Origin: Miltoncostaea sp963703045
Lineage (GTDB): Bacteria > Actinomycetota > Thermoleophilia > Miltoncostaeales > Miltoncostaeaceae
Direction of reading: 5' to 3'
Assembly (NCBI GenBank): GCA_963703045.1
Contig: OY969782.1
Coordinates: 558,001 to 622,000 of the forward strand
DNA: 64,000 bases
Below are positions 8,859 through 17,502 of the stretch, piece by piece. Made by a program: the position numbers and the translations under genes. The notes beneath the pieces are model-generated. The model was given only the letters and a program-made list of their open reading frames with translations. It did no database searches and was not told the origin of the DNA. Within the stretch, counting starts at the first letter, position 1. Every line of letters begins with the position of its first letter.

Positions 8859-10901
8859 ACGCGCTCCGCGGCGCCGCGCCGCTCGAGCGCGCCGGCGTCG
8901 AGCGCACCGCGGCCGTGCAGCTCCTCGAGCGCCTCCACCGCGCGGTCCCAGAACTGCCGCCCCGCCTGGCGGCGGCACTCCTCGATGGCGTCGCGCTGCG
9001 ACATCGGCGCGACGTAGGGCCGCGTGCTGGTCATGACGTCCCAGGCGTCGGCGAGGTGGAGGATGAGGGCGCCCGCGGGGACGGCCTCGCCCGCGAGGCC
9101 GTCCGGGTAGCCCGAGCCGTCCCATCGCTCGTGATGACCGCGCACCCAGGCCGCCTGCTCGGCGGTCAGCACCCCCGACACCATCTCGGCACCCAGCGCG
9201 GAGTGCTGGGCGACCTTCGCCATCTCGGCGGCGGTCAGCCGGACGGGCTTGAACAGGATCGCGTCGGAGACGGCGATCTTGCCGACGTCGTGCACCAGCG
9301 CGGCCTCGTGCAGCAGGGCGACGCGGCGCCGGTCCCATCCCATCGCCCCGGCGATGCCCGCCGCGAGCCCCGCGACGCGCTCCGAGTGGCGGCGCGTGGA
9401 GGGGTCCTTGGCGTCGACGGCGCGCGCCAGCACGCGGATGCTCCCGAACGCCTGGCCGCGGCGCACCTCGGCCGCGCGCTCCTCGTCGCTGAGCGCCTCC
9501 ATGGCCTCGGGCGTGTAGAGGAACACCACGTCGCGCCCGTTGCGCTTCGCCCAGTACAGCGCCATGTCGGCGCAGCGGTAGAGCTCGAGCGCCCCGTCCG
9601 CGCAGGGCGAGGTCGCAGACGCCGGCAGAGGTCGTCACCCGCCCGACCCCGGCGAAGGGGGCCCCGGCGAGGGCGGCGCGGGCGCGCTCGGCGGCCTGCC
9701 AGGCCTCCATCCCGTCGGTCTCGGGCATGAGCCAGCCGAACTCCTCGCCGCCCAGCCGGCCGATGACATCGCCCTCGCGCGCCAGCGCGCCCAGCCGCAG
9801 CGCGGCCTCGCGCAACACGGCGTCGCCGGCCACGTGGCCGTGCGTGTCGTTGACCTCCTTGAAGTCGTCGAGGTCGAGGATGGCGAGCGCCAGGTCGCGG
9901 CCGTGGCGACGCGACCGCGACACCTCCTCGGCCAGGCGCTCCTCGAAGACGTGGCGGTTGACGAGGCCGGTCAGCGGATCGGTCGCGGCCCTCCATGCGA
10001 GCTCGGTGCGCACCTCGGCGGTGGCGATCGCGAGCGACACGAGATCGGCGAAGCGGGTCAGGCGCAGCTCGGTGCCCGCCGGGAGCTCCGCGTCACCGTC
10101 GGTCGCCACCACGACGGCTCCCCACAGGCGGTCGCGCACCCTCACCGGCGCCTCCACGCTCGCGCGGAACGCGTCGCGGTCGAGCACCCACGGGACCGCG
10201 CCCGCGAACGCCCGGAAGTCGTCCGCGCGGACGGCCTCGTCGAGGCGGGCCGGTTCGGCGGCCGTGAGCGGACGCGTGAGCGGGACGGTCAGCTCGCGCG
10301 GCGGCCACGAGTCGGGCCGCTTCGACCAGCGGCCGATGAAGGTCGCCTCGCCGTCGTCGAAGCGCACGACCGCCGCGCCGGCCGCGCCGTGGACCTGGGC
10401 GAGCTCCTCCGCCACGAGGTCGAAGACGTCCTGCGGGGCGACGTCGCGGGCGACCGCCTCGGCGATGCGGCGCAGGGCCGCCTGCTCGCGGGAGGCGCGA
10501 CGGCGCCCCCCGCGCAGGCATGCCTCGACGCGCAGGAGCAGGTCGGGGGTCGCGAAGGGCAGCGCCAGGTGGTCGTCGGCGCCGTCGTCGATCGCCGCCA
10601 GCGCGGCGGCGGCGTCGCCGGCGGAGACCAGCGCGATCACCGCCGCGTCGGCGCCGGTGGTCTCGCGGACCGCCAGCGGCAGGCTGCGGCCCTCGTCGTC
10701 GCGCAGATCGGCCGCGGCGAGCACGAGGCGGACGGGCGACGCGGCCAGCGCGGCGAGCGCGGACGGCGCGTCGCGCGCCTCGACCACCCGGTGGCCGGCC
10801 CGTTCGAGCGAGCTGCGCAGGGCGGCGCGGACCGCATCCCCGGCGTGAGCCACGAGGAGCCGGTCGGCCGCGGTGTCCTCAGCCGGTGGGAGTGCATCCA
10901 T
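8855..10901 (-). CDS. REC-like, GAF, GGDEF, HD-GYP c-di-GMP protein (frame broken)
   Basis: Read from ATG 10901 (GAGAGGG ribosome site), the protein has a receiver-like domain lacking a clear phospho-acceptor (about residues 10-125), a GAF domain (about 140-300) and a GGDEF domain with LGGEEF preceded by REGD. The frame breaks near 9605. The following frame restores ADGALELYRCADMALYW and continues into an HD-GYP domain with HDVGK and HHERWDGSGYPDGL, ending at 8855. Removing one base in the break gives a single protein of about 680 residues that could both make and degrade cyclic di-GMP. The shift is +1, like five others in this window, and is probably a sequence error. Confidence 0.8.
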
Positions 10902-10958
10902 GCCCTCTCGACGTCGGCCGCCCGGGGCGGCGACTTGAGGAGCCGTAGATTGCCGTCC

Positions 10959-11832
10959 ATGGGCACCCCTCCGACCCGACGGGCGATCGCGGCGCGCTTC
11001 GCGGGGGTGTCGGCGGCGGCCGCCGCGGCGGTGGCCGCGCTGCTCCTCGCCGCGGTGCACACCGCCGCCGGACAGCGGCTCGACGACGCCGGGCGCGTCG
11101 ACCCCGGGGCGACCCTGGGCGCCGCGGGCGACGCCACGCAGCGCCTGCTCGACACGATCAGCGTGTCGTCGCTCGCCCTGCTCGGGGTGGCCGTCATGCT
11201 GGTCGCGGTGCTGCGCGACCGGCCCTGGCTCGCGGTCGCCGCGGGTTCGGTGGTCGGCGGGGCCAACCTGACGACGCAGGCGATGAAGCGGCACATCGAC
11301 CGGCCCGACCTCGTGGACGGGTTCGGCGCCGGAGCCGGGGCCTTCCCCAGCGGGCACGTGACCGTGGCGGCGTCGCTCGCCCTCGCGCTCGTGCTGGTGG
11401 CGCCGCCCGGCGGCGCGCTGGCCGGCGGCGCTCCTCGGGGGCGCGTACGCGGCGGGCATCGGGGTCGCCGTGCTGGTGCTCGGCTGGCACCGCCCCAGCG
11501 AGGTGATCGGGGCGTACCTGGTCGCCGTCGCCTGGACCGCCCTGGCGGCGGCCGTCCTGCTCGCCGCGCGGGGGCCCGGCGAGCTGGCGGCCTCGCGCGG
11601 GCGCCGCGCACGCGCCGGCGCCGCGGTGGCGGCCGCGCTCGCCATCGCCTTCGCCGTGGTGGCGGTGGTCGCCGCCGAGCGACGGCTCGACGTGCGGGCG
11701 ACCGTGGGCGACCGCACCTCCCTCGCCGCGGCGGCGGCCGTCTGCATGGCGGCCTGCGCCGGGGCGGTGGCGCTGATGACCGGGATGCTGCAGCGGGTGC
11801 GCCGCACCCACGCGCGGCGGCGCGCGGGGTAA
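10959..11832 (+). CDS. PAP2-family phosphatase, membrane protein (frame broken)
   Basis: Several membrane helices surround the PAP2 phosphatase motifs: KRHIDRP, FPSGHVTVAAS and, after the break, GWHRPSEVIGAY. Family members dephosphorylate lipid phosphates such as undecaprenyl pyrophosphate or phosphatidate. The two halves lie in different frames and join if one base near 11424 is removed, giving about 290 residues. A TAGATT -10 element ends 7 bases before ATG 10959 with no ribosome site, so the message may be leaderless. The phosphofructokinase gene begins 8 bases after the stop. Confidence 0.75.
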
Positions 11833-11840
11833 CCTGTCGT

Positions 11841-12877
11841 ATGCGCGTCGGATTGCTCACCGGTGGAGGGGACTGCCCCGGGCTCAACGCGGTGATCCGC
11901 GGCGCCGTGCGCGTCGGCGCGGCGACGTACGGCCACGAGCACGTCGGTCTGCGGGGCGGCTGGCGCGGCCTGCTGCAGCGCGAGACCATGCCCCTCGACC
12001 GGGACGTCGTCGCCCCCATCCTCCCGCGCGGGCGGCACCATCCTCGGGAGCTCCCGCACCAACCCCTTCAAGGACGCGGGCGGCGGCGAGGAGTGCGCCC
12101 GCGCCTTCGCCGACCTCGGCCTCGACGCGCTCATCGCCATCGGCGGCGAGGACACCCTCGGCGTGGCCCGCCGGCTCCACGGCGAGCACGGCCTGCCCGT
12201 GGTGGGCGTGCCGAAGACGATCGACAACGACCTCTCGGGTACCGACTACACGTTCGGCTTCTGGACCGCCGTGCAGATCGCGACCGACGCCATCGACCGC
12301 CTCCACACGACCGCCGAGTCGCACGACCGCGTGATCGTGGTCGAGGTGATGGGTCGCCACGCCGGCTGGATCGCCCTCGAGTCGGGCCTGGCCTCGGGGG
12401 CCCACGCCATCCTCATCCCCGAGGTGTCCCCGTCGATGGACGCGGTCTGCGCGCGCGTCGAGGAGCGTCGCGCCCGTGGGCGGCGCTTCGCGATCATCGT
12501 CGTGAGCGAGGGCGTGGTGCTGCGAGGACGACGCCGCGACGGGCGAGCTCGACGACTTCGGCCACGCGCAGCTCGCCAGGGCCGGGGTGGGCGAGCGCAT
12601 CGCCGACGCCATCACCGAGCGCACCGGGGCCGAGGCCCGGGGTGTGGTGCTGGGCCACGTGCAGCGGGGCGGCTCGCCCACCGCGTTCGACCGCGCCCTG
12701 GCGACCCGCTTCGGCATGCGCGCGGCCGATCTGGTGGCCGAGGGCACCTTCGGCCACATGGTCGCCCTGCGCGGTCCCGCGGTCGAGGGCATACCCCTCT
12801 CGGACGCGGTGAGCGAGCTCAAGACGGTCCCCGAGAGCGTGTACGCCCGCGTCGCCGAGGTGGTCGCCGGACCCTGA
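11841..12877 (+). CDS. pfkA: 6-phosphofructokinase, predicted pyrophosphate-dependent (frame broken twice)
   Basis: The enzyme phosphorylates fructose 6-phosphate in glycolysis. The N-terminus LLTGGGDCPGLNAVIRG, PKTIDNDLSGTDYTFGF, MGRHAGWIAL and GHVQRGGSP are all family signatures. Three frame segments must be joined by removing one base near 12037 and one near 12526, which yields about 344 residues. The donor loop reads GGEDT, with aspartate at residue 104 and lysine at 125. In this family Asp in place of Gly104 marks pyrophosphate rather than ATP use, so the enzyme may be reversible. A TAACCT -10-like element lies 5 bases before the ATG. Confidence 0.85.
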
Positions 12878-12945
12878 GGGGCCGGCCGGGGGGCCCGTGA
12901 CGGCGGCGGACGGACGCGCCGGGGCCGGTGCTACTGTCCTCCGCC

Positions 12946-15492
12946 ATGCCGTCTCTGGTCATCTGCGAGAAGCCATCCGTCGCCCAGGACGTGGCGAAGG
13001 CCCTGCTCGGCTCCAAGGCCAAGCGGGTCGGCGACCACTGGGAGGGGCCGGACGCGTTGATCGCCTTCGCCGTCGGCCATCTCGTCGAGCAGGTCGACCC
13101 CGACAAGTACGACGAGCGGTACAAGAAGTGGAAGTACGACGACCTCCCGATCCTGCCCGACAGCTTCCGCTACCAGCCGCGTGACGCCCGGGCGGCGAAG
13201 ACGCTCAAGTCGCTGCACGCGCTGATGAAGCGCCCCGACGTGGACCTGATCATCAACGCGTGCGACGCCGGACGCGAGGGCGAGCTCATCTTCAAGCTCA
13301 TCCTCGAGACCGCCCCGAAGGCGGCGCGCGAGAAGCCGGTCAAGCGCGCCTGGTTCAGCTCGATGACGCAGAAGGCGATCCGCGACGCCTTCGACGCGCT
13401 GCGCGACGACGAGGTGATGCTGCCCCTCGAGGCCGCCGCCCGTGCCCGCAGCGAGGCCGACTGGCTCGTGGGGATGAACGCCACGCGGGCCGCCACGACG
13501 AAGGCCGGCGGCATCCGCAAGGTCCTGTCGCTCGGACGCGTGCAGACGCCGACGCTCGCGCTGATCGTCAATCGCGACCTCGCGATCGCCGCGTTCGTGC
13601 CCGAGGACTTCTGGGAGGTCGAGGCCGCGTTCGAGGCCGGCGGCGCCCGCTACACCGGCATGTGGCACGAGGGCGCGACGACCCGCCTGGCCGAGGCCGC
13701 CCCCGCCGAGGCCATCGCCGCCGCCGCGACGGGAGCGCCCGGCGTGGTCGAGGCGCTCGAGACCAAGCCGCAGGTCGAGCAGCCGCCGCTGCTCTACGAC
13801 CTGACCACGCTCCAGCGCGAGGCCAACTCGCGTTACGGGTACTCGGCCAGCCGCACGCTGAGCGGCGCCCAGGCGCTGTACGACCAGCACAAGCTGCTCA
13901 CGTATCCGCGGACGAGCTCGCGCTACCTCTCCGGCGACATGGCGGGGCAGCTCAAGTCCATCGTCAGCGGCGTCGGCGCCGCGGCGCGCGAGTACGCCGA
14001 CCCCGCCCGGTACGTGCTCGGACTCGACCGCCTGCCGCTCGGCCGCGTCGTCAACGACGCCCGCGTCACCGACCATCACGCCATCATCCCCACCGAGGGC
14101 GACCACGACCTCTCCGGCCTGAGCCGCGACGAACGGCGCATCTACGACATGGTCGCGCGCCGCTTCCTCGCCGTGTTCCACCCGGCCGCCCGGTTCGAGC
14201 GCACCGTCGTCGAGACCCGCTGCGCGGAGCACCTCTTCCGCAGCCGCGGCAAGGTGATGATCGAGGCCGGCTGGCGCGCCGCCTACGGCGAGTCGGTCGA
14301 GAAGGCGACGGCCCGCCCGCCCGACGCCGGGGGCGAGGCGCCCGCGAAGGCCGAGGTCGAGGACGACCAGTCCCTTCCGCCGCTCACTGTCGGCCAGGCG
14401 GTCGCGTGCCTGTCGGCCGAGGCCCTGGCCAAGCGCACCAAGCCGCCGGGCCGGTACTCGGAGGGCACGCTGCTGCGGGCGATGGAGACGGCCGGCAAGC
14501 TGGTCGATGACGACGAGGCCGCCGAGGCGATGAAGGACGCCGGCATCGGCACCCCGGCGACCCGCGCGGCCACGATCGAGCGCCTGGTCGACGCCGAGTA
14601 CGTCGAGCGCGAGGGACGTGGGCTGCGGGCGACCGAGAAGGGCGTCGGCCTGGTCAAGATGCTCGGCGACCACGTGCTGACGAGCCCCGAGCTGACCGGC
14701 CGCTGGGAGCAGCGCCTCAACCGCATCGAGCGGGGCGAGGAGCGGGCCGAGGCCTTCCGCACCGAGATCGACGGGTTCACCCGCGAGGTCGTCGCCTGGT
14801 TCGCCGACAAGGAGCGCGGCGACCTCAAGATCGACCGCGCCCCGCTCGCGCCCTGCCCCACCCCGGCCTGCGAGGGCCAGATCGTCGAGTATCCCAAGAG
14901 CTACGGGTGCAACACGTACCACGGCAAGGACGACCCCGGCTGCGGCTACACGCTGTGGAAGCAGCAGAACGGGCGCACGATCACGCGCGACGAGGCCCTC
15001 GAGCACATCGCCGCGGGTCGCTCGAGCAAGGACCTCGAGAGCGAGCGCGAGATCATCGGCCCCTGCCCCACCCCGGACTGCGGCGGCGAGATCGTCGAGC
15101 GCACCAAGAGCTACGGCTGCACGAGCTGGAAGAGCCGCTCCGAGCCGGGCTGCGGGTACGTCATCTGGAAGCGCGTGCGCGGGCAGAAGGGCGAGGTCAA
15201 CGCGGAGACCGCCCAGCGGATGGTGGCGGCCGGCGAGACGAACGCCGCCCCCGTCGCGGTGAAGGAGCCGATCGGGGCCTGCGCCACGCCCGGCTGCCCG
15301 GGGCAGATCGTCGAGAACAGCCGCGCCTACGGCTGCACGAGCTGGAAGAGCCGCAAGAACCCGGGGTGCGGCTTCGTCATCTGGAAGCGCGAGAAGGGCC
15401 ACGAGGTGACGCGCGAGGAGGCCACGGCGCGGCTCGAGGAGGCCCGGGCCGCCGCCGGCGACGCGCCCAAGGTGGCCGCGCCCACGGCGTGA
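12946..15492 (+). CDS. Type IA DNA topoisomerase (TopB/TopA-like) with three zinc modules
   Basis: This 848-residue enzyme relaxes or decatenates DNA through a tyrosine linkage. The Toprim domain is at the N-terminus (LVICEKPSVAQ, then DAGREGELIF) and the catalytic tyrosine is Tyr320 in YPRTSSR. The start and the Toprim spacing resemble topoisomerase III. The C-terminus carries three similar cysteine modules (about residues 645-830), each with CPTPxC, SYGC and PGCG elements, as in zinc-ribbon tails. ATG 12946 is 8 bases after a TACTGT -10 element and lacks a ribosome site, so a leaderless message is likely. The last codons overlap the next gene. Confidence 0.93.
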   Translation: MPSLVICEKPSVAQDVAKALLGSKAKRVGDHWEGPDALIAFAVGHLVEQVDPDKYDERYKKWKYDDLPILPDSFRYQPRDARAAKTLKSLHALMKRPDVDLIINACDAGREGELIFKLILETAPKAAREKPVKRAWFSSMTQKAIRDAFDALRDDEVMLPLEAAARARSEADWLVGMNATRAATTKAGGIRKVLSLGRVQTPTLALIVNRDLAIAAFVPEDFWEVEAAFEAGGARYTGMWHEGATTRLAEAAPAEAIAAAATGAPGVVEALETKPQVEQPPLLYDLTTLQREANSRYGYSASRTLSGAQALYDQHKLLTYPRTSSRYLSGDMAGQLKSIVSGVGAAAREYADPARYVLGLDRLPLGRVVNDARVTDHHAIIPTEGDHDLSGLSRDERRIYDMVARRFLAVFHPAARFERTVVETRCAEHLFRSRGKVMIEAGWRAAYGESVEKATARPPDAGGEAPAKAEVEDDQSLPPLTVGQAVACLSAEALAKRTKPPGRYSEGTLLRAMETAGKLVDDDEAAEAMKDAGIGTPATRAATIERLVDAEYVEREGRGLRATEKGVGLVKMLGDHVLTSPELTGRWEQRLNRIERGEERAEAFRTEIDGFTREVVAWFADKERGDLKIDRAPLAPCPTPACEGQIVEYPKSYGCNTYHGKDDPGCGYTLWKQQNGRTITRDEALEHIAAGRSSKDLESEREIIGPCPTPDCGGEIVERTKSYGCTSWKSRSEPGCGYVIWKRVRGQKGEVNAETAQRMVAAGETNAAPVAVKEPIGACATPGCPGQIVENSRAYGCTSWKSRKNPGCGFVIWKREKGHEVTREEATARLEEARAAAGDAPKVAAPTA

Positions 15493-15899
15493 CCCCCGAG
15501 CGGGTCGCGCGGCTGCTCGCCGAGCGCGCCGCCTGGACCTACTCGCGCTCGTCCGGCCCGGGCGGCCAGCGGCGCGACCACGCCGAGACGCGTGCCGAGC
15601 TCACGCTCCGCGCGCGCGATCTCGACGAGCTCCCCCACCCGGTCGCCGCGCGCCTGCGGTCCGCGCTCGGCCTCGAGCGCCGGTCCCTGAGGCTCGCGAG
15701 CCAGGCCGAGCGCTCGCGTGAGCGCAACCGCGAGATCGTGATCGCGCGTCTCACGGCGCGTGTCGCCGAGGCCCTCGCGCCGCCGTCGCCCGACCGCCGT
15801 CCCACGCGGCCGACGCGGGGGGCTCGCGAGCGGCGGCTGGCCGACAAGGCGCGGCGCGCGGGCGTCAAGGCGGCCCGCCGGCCCCCCTCCGACGACTGA
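15489..15899 (+). CDS. ArfB/YaeJ-like peptidyl-tRNA hydrolase (ribosome rescue)
   Basis: This 136-residue protein has the release-factor catalytic motif SSGPGGQ near residue 23. Its basic C-terminal tail (RPTRPTRGARERRLADKARR) resembles the ArfB tail that enters the mRNA channel of stalled ribosomes. Family members hydrolyse peptidyl-tRNA on ribosomes lacking a stop codon. GTG 15489 overlaps the topoisomerase stop in a GTGA junction, indicating translational coupling. After GGQ the sequence is RRDHAET, whereas homologues usually have HVNKT-like residues; this may alter ribosome contacts. Confidence 0.82.
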   Translation: MTPERVARLLAERAAWTYSRSSGPGGQRRDHAETRAELTLRARDLDELPHPVAARLRSALGLERRSLRLASQAERSRERNREIVIARLTARVAEALAPPSPDRRPTRPTRGARERRLADKARRAGVKAARRPPSDD

Positions 15900-15914
15900 C
15901 CCGCCGCCGGCCGT

Positions 15915-16685
15915 TCAGCGCCGGGCGCGGAACACCGCATACGGGCTGAGGGCCCGGAACGCGACGGCGTCGTCGCTGCCCGCGCGCAGGACCGCGACGG
16001 TCTCGTCGCGCAGGGCGTCCCAGCGCGCGGGGGGCAGCAGACGGCGGGCCCACCGCCACACGGGGTGGTGCTCCTCGTGCTCGGCGAACCAGCCCTCGGG
16101 CGAGTCGGCGGCGAAGGGCAGGGCCCCCTCACGGCGGGTCACCCCGCGCGCGCCCGCCCGCGCGAGCAGGTCGGAGACCCAGCCGGCGTCGTCCCAGGCG
16201 GCCGGGGCGGGGCGGCTCGACTCGGGGAAGGCCCGGCGCAGGATCGCCCCCGCCTCGTACACCGGTCCCGCGGACACCCAGGTCGCGATCACCATCGTCC
16301 CGCCCGGTCGCAGCGCGCTCATCATCTGGGCCACCGCCTCGTCGGGATCCGGCGCGAAGATGACCCCGAACACGCTGACGGCGGCGTCGAACGCGCCGGA
16401 CTCGACCGGGAGGCTGCCGGCGTCGCCGACGATGAAGGTCGCGTCGGGCGCCCGGGCGAGCCGCGCGCGGGCCCGCGCCATGTCGACCAGCGATGCCGAC
16501 AGGTCGACGCCCACCACGCTCGCGCCGCGGGCCGCCGCGGCCAGCGCGGCGTTGCCGGTGCCGCAGGCGACGTCGAGCACCCAGTGGCCGGCCGCGACCC
16601 CGGCGGCCTCGATCACGGCCTCGGCGGCCGGCGCGAGCACCTCGGCCGTCCGCCCGTAGTCACCGTCGCCCCAGTCGAGCTCCAC
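15915..16685 (-). CDS. SAM-dependent methyltransferase (UbiE/COQ5-like)
   Basis: This 256-residue soluble protein has methyltransferase motif I VLDVACGTGNAAL at about residue 36, an acidic motif II VGVDLS, and FDAAVSVFGVIFAPDP with ALRPGGTMVIATW further on. The layout matches the UbiE-like class that methylates small metabolites or quinones. Initiation is at GTG 16685. The gene is convergent with arfB-like (15 bases between stops) and divergent from the nitroreductase. The substrate is not deducible. Confidence 0.82.
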   Translation of the reverse strand: MELDWGDGDYGRTAEVLAPAAEAVIEAAGVAAGHWVLDVACGTGNAALAAAARGASVVGVDLSASLVDMARARARLARAPDATFIVGDAGSLPVESGAFDAAVSVFGVIFAPDPDEAVAQMMSALRPGGTMVIATWVSAGPVYEAGAILRRAFPESSRPAPAAWDDAGWVSDLLARAGARGVTRREGALPFAADSPEGWFAEHEEHHPVWRWARRLLPPARWDALRDETVAVLRAGSDDAVAFRALSPYAVFRARR

Positions 16686-16809
16686 GCGGCCAGTCTCTCA
16701 GACACCCTGCCGGGGCACACGCCCGATCCGGCCGCCCCGCCCGCTCCGACCGGCGGGGTCGCGCGTCCCCTAGGGTGACCGGGTCGGCACGGCGACCCCG
16801 GGGGGATGG

Positions 16810-17472
16810 ATGGACGCGTTCACGGCGATCCGAGCACGGCGGAGCGTGCGCCGGTACACCGACGCACCGGTCTCCGACGAGGACGTCAACCGGCTGCTGA
16901 AGCTGGCGCTGCTCGCGCCCACCGGGGGCATGGCCCAGGCGTGGAGCATCCTCGTCGTGCGCGACCCCGCCACCCGCGCGGCGCTGGCCGAGCTGGTCAT
17001 GCGCGGCGGTGCCGAGTACTTCCGCACCGTGCGCCCGCCCGCCCCCGGCGCGACGCCCGAGTCGCACGCGGAGTGGGCGCGCGGCTATGCCGAGCAGGCC
17101 CTCGGGACCTACCGCGCCGTGCCGGTCTGGATCATGGGCCTGCTCGTCCCGCGCAACGTGTTCCCGCCCGACCTGCGCGCGTTCGAGCGCGACGCCGACC
17201 TCGTGTCGGTGGGCTTCATGATCGAGAACCTGATGGTCGCGGCCCGCGCCATGGGCCTCGGGACGGTGCCGACGGTCTTCCAGTGGTTCGTCGAGGACGA
17301 GGTGCGCGACCTCGTCGGTCTCCCGCCAGAGGTCGAGATCCCGCTGCTCACCCCGCTCGGCCATCCGGAGGAGTTCCCGACCGGCCTGCCGCCGGCCCTC
17401 GCGGCGATCCGGCGGCCGTGGCGCTCGCTCGTGCACGACGACCGCTGGGGCGCATCCCGCGCGGAGGCCTGA
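16810..17472 (+). CDS. Nitroreductase-family FMN oxidoreductase
   Basis: This 220-residue protein matches the FMN-dependent nitroreductase fold. The N-terminal AIRARRSVRRYTDAPV contacts the FMN phosphate, and LLALLAPTGGMAQAWS and the late MGLGTVPT segment are typical. Family members reduce nitro compounds, quinones or flavins with NAD(P)H. ATG 16810 was chosen over the overlapping out-of-frame ATG at 16806. A G-run serves as the ribosome site, and TAGGGT about 30 bases upstream could be the -10. Confidence 0.87.
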   Translation: MDAFTAIRARRSVRRYTDAPVSDEDVNRLLKLALLAPTGGMAQAWSILVVRDPATRAALAELVMRGGAEYFRTVRPPAPGATPESHAEWARGYAEQALGTYRAVPVWIMGLLVPRNVFPPDLRAFERDADLVSVGFMIENLMVAARAMGLGTVPTVFQWFVEDEVRDLVGLPPEVEIPLLTPLGHPEEFPTGLPPALAAIRRPWRSLVHDDRWGASRAEA

Positions 17473-17502
17473 CGGCGCCGACGCACCGCCCTGTCGCGAC
17501 CG

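Noticed and set aside
7677..12227. A 1516-codon open frame on the minus strand
   Set aside because: Only the part from 10901 to about 9605 is a real protein; the remainder is antisense to pfkA, PAP2 and the diguanylate cyclase.
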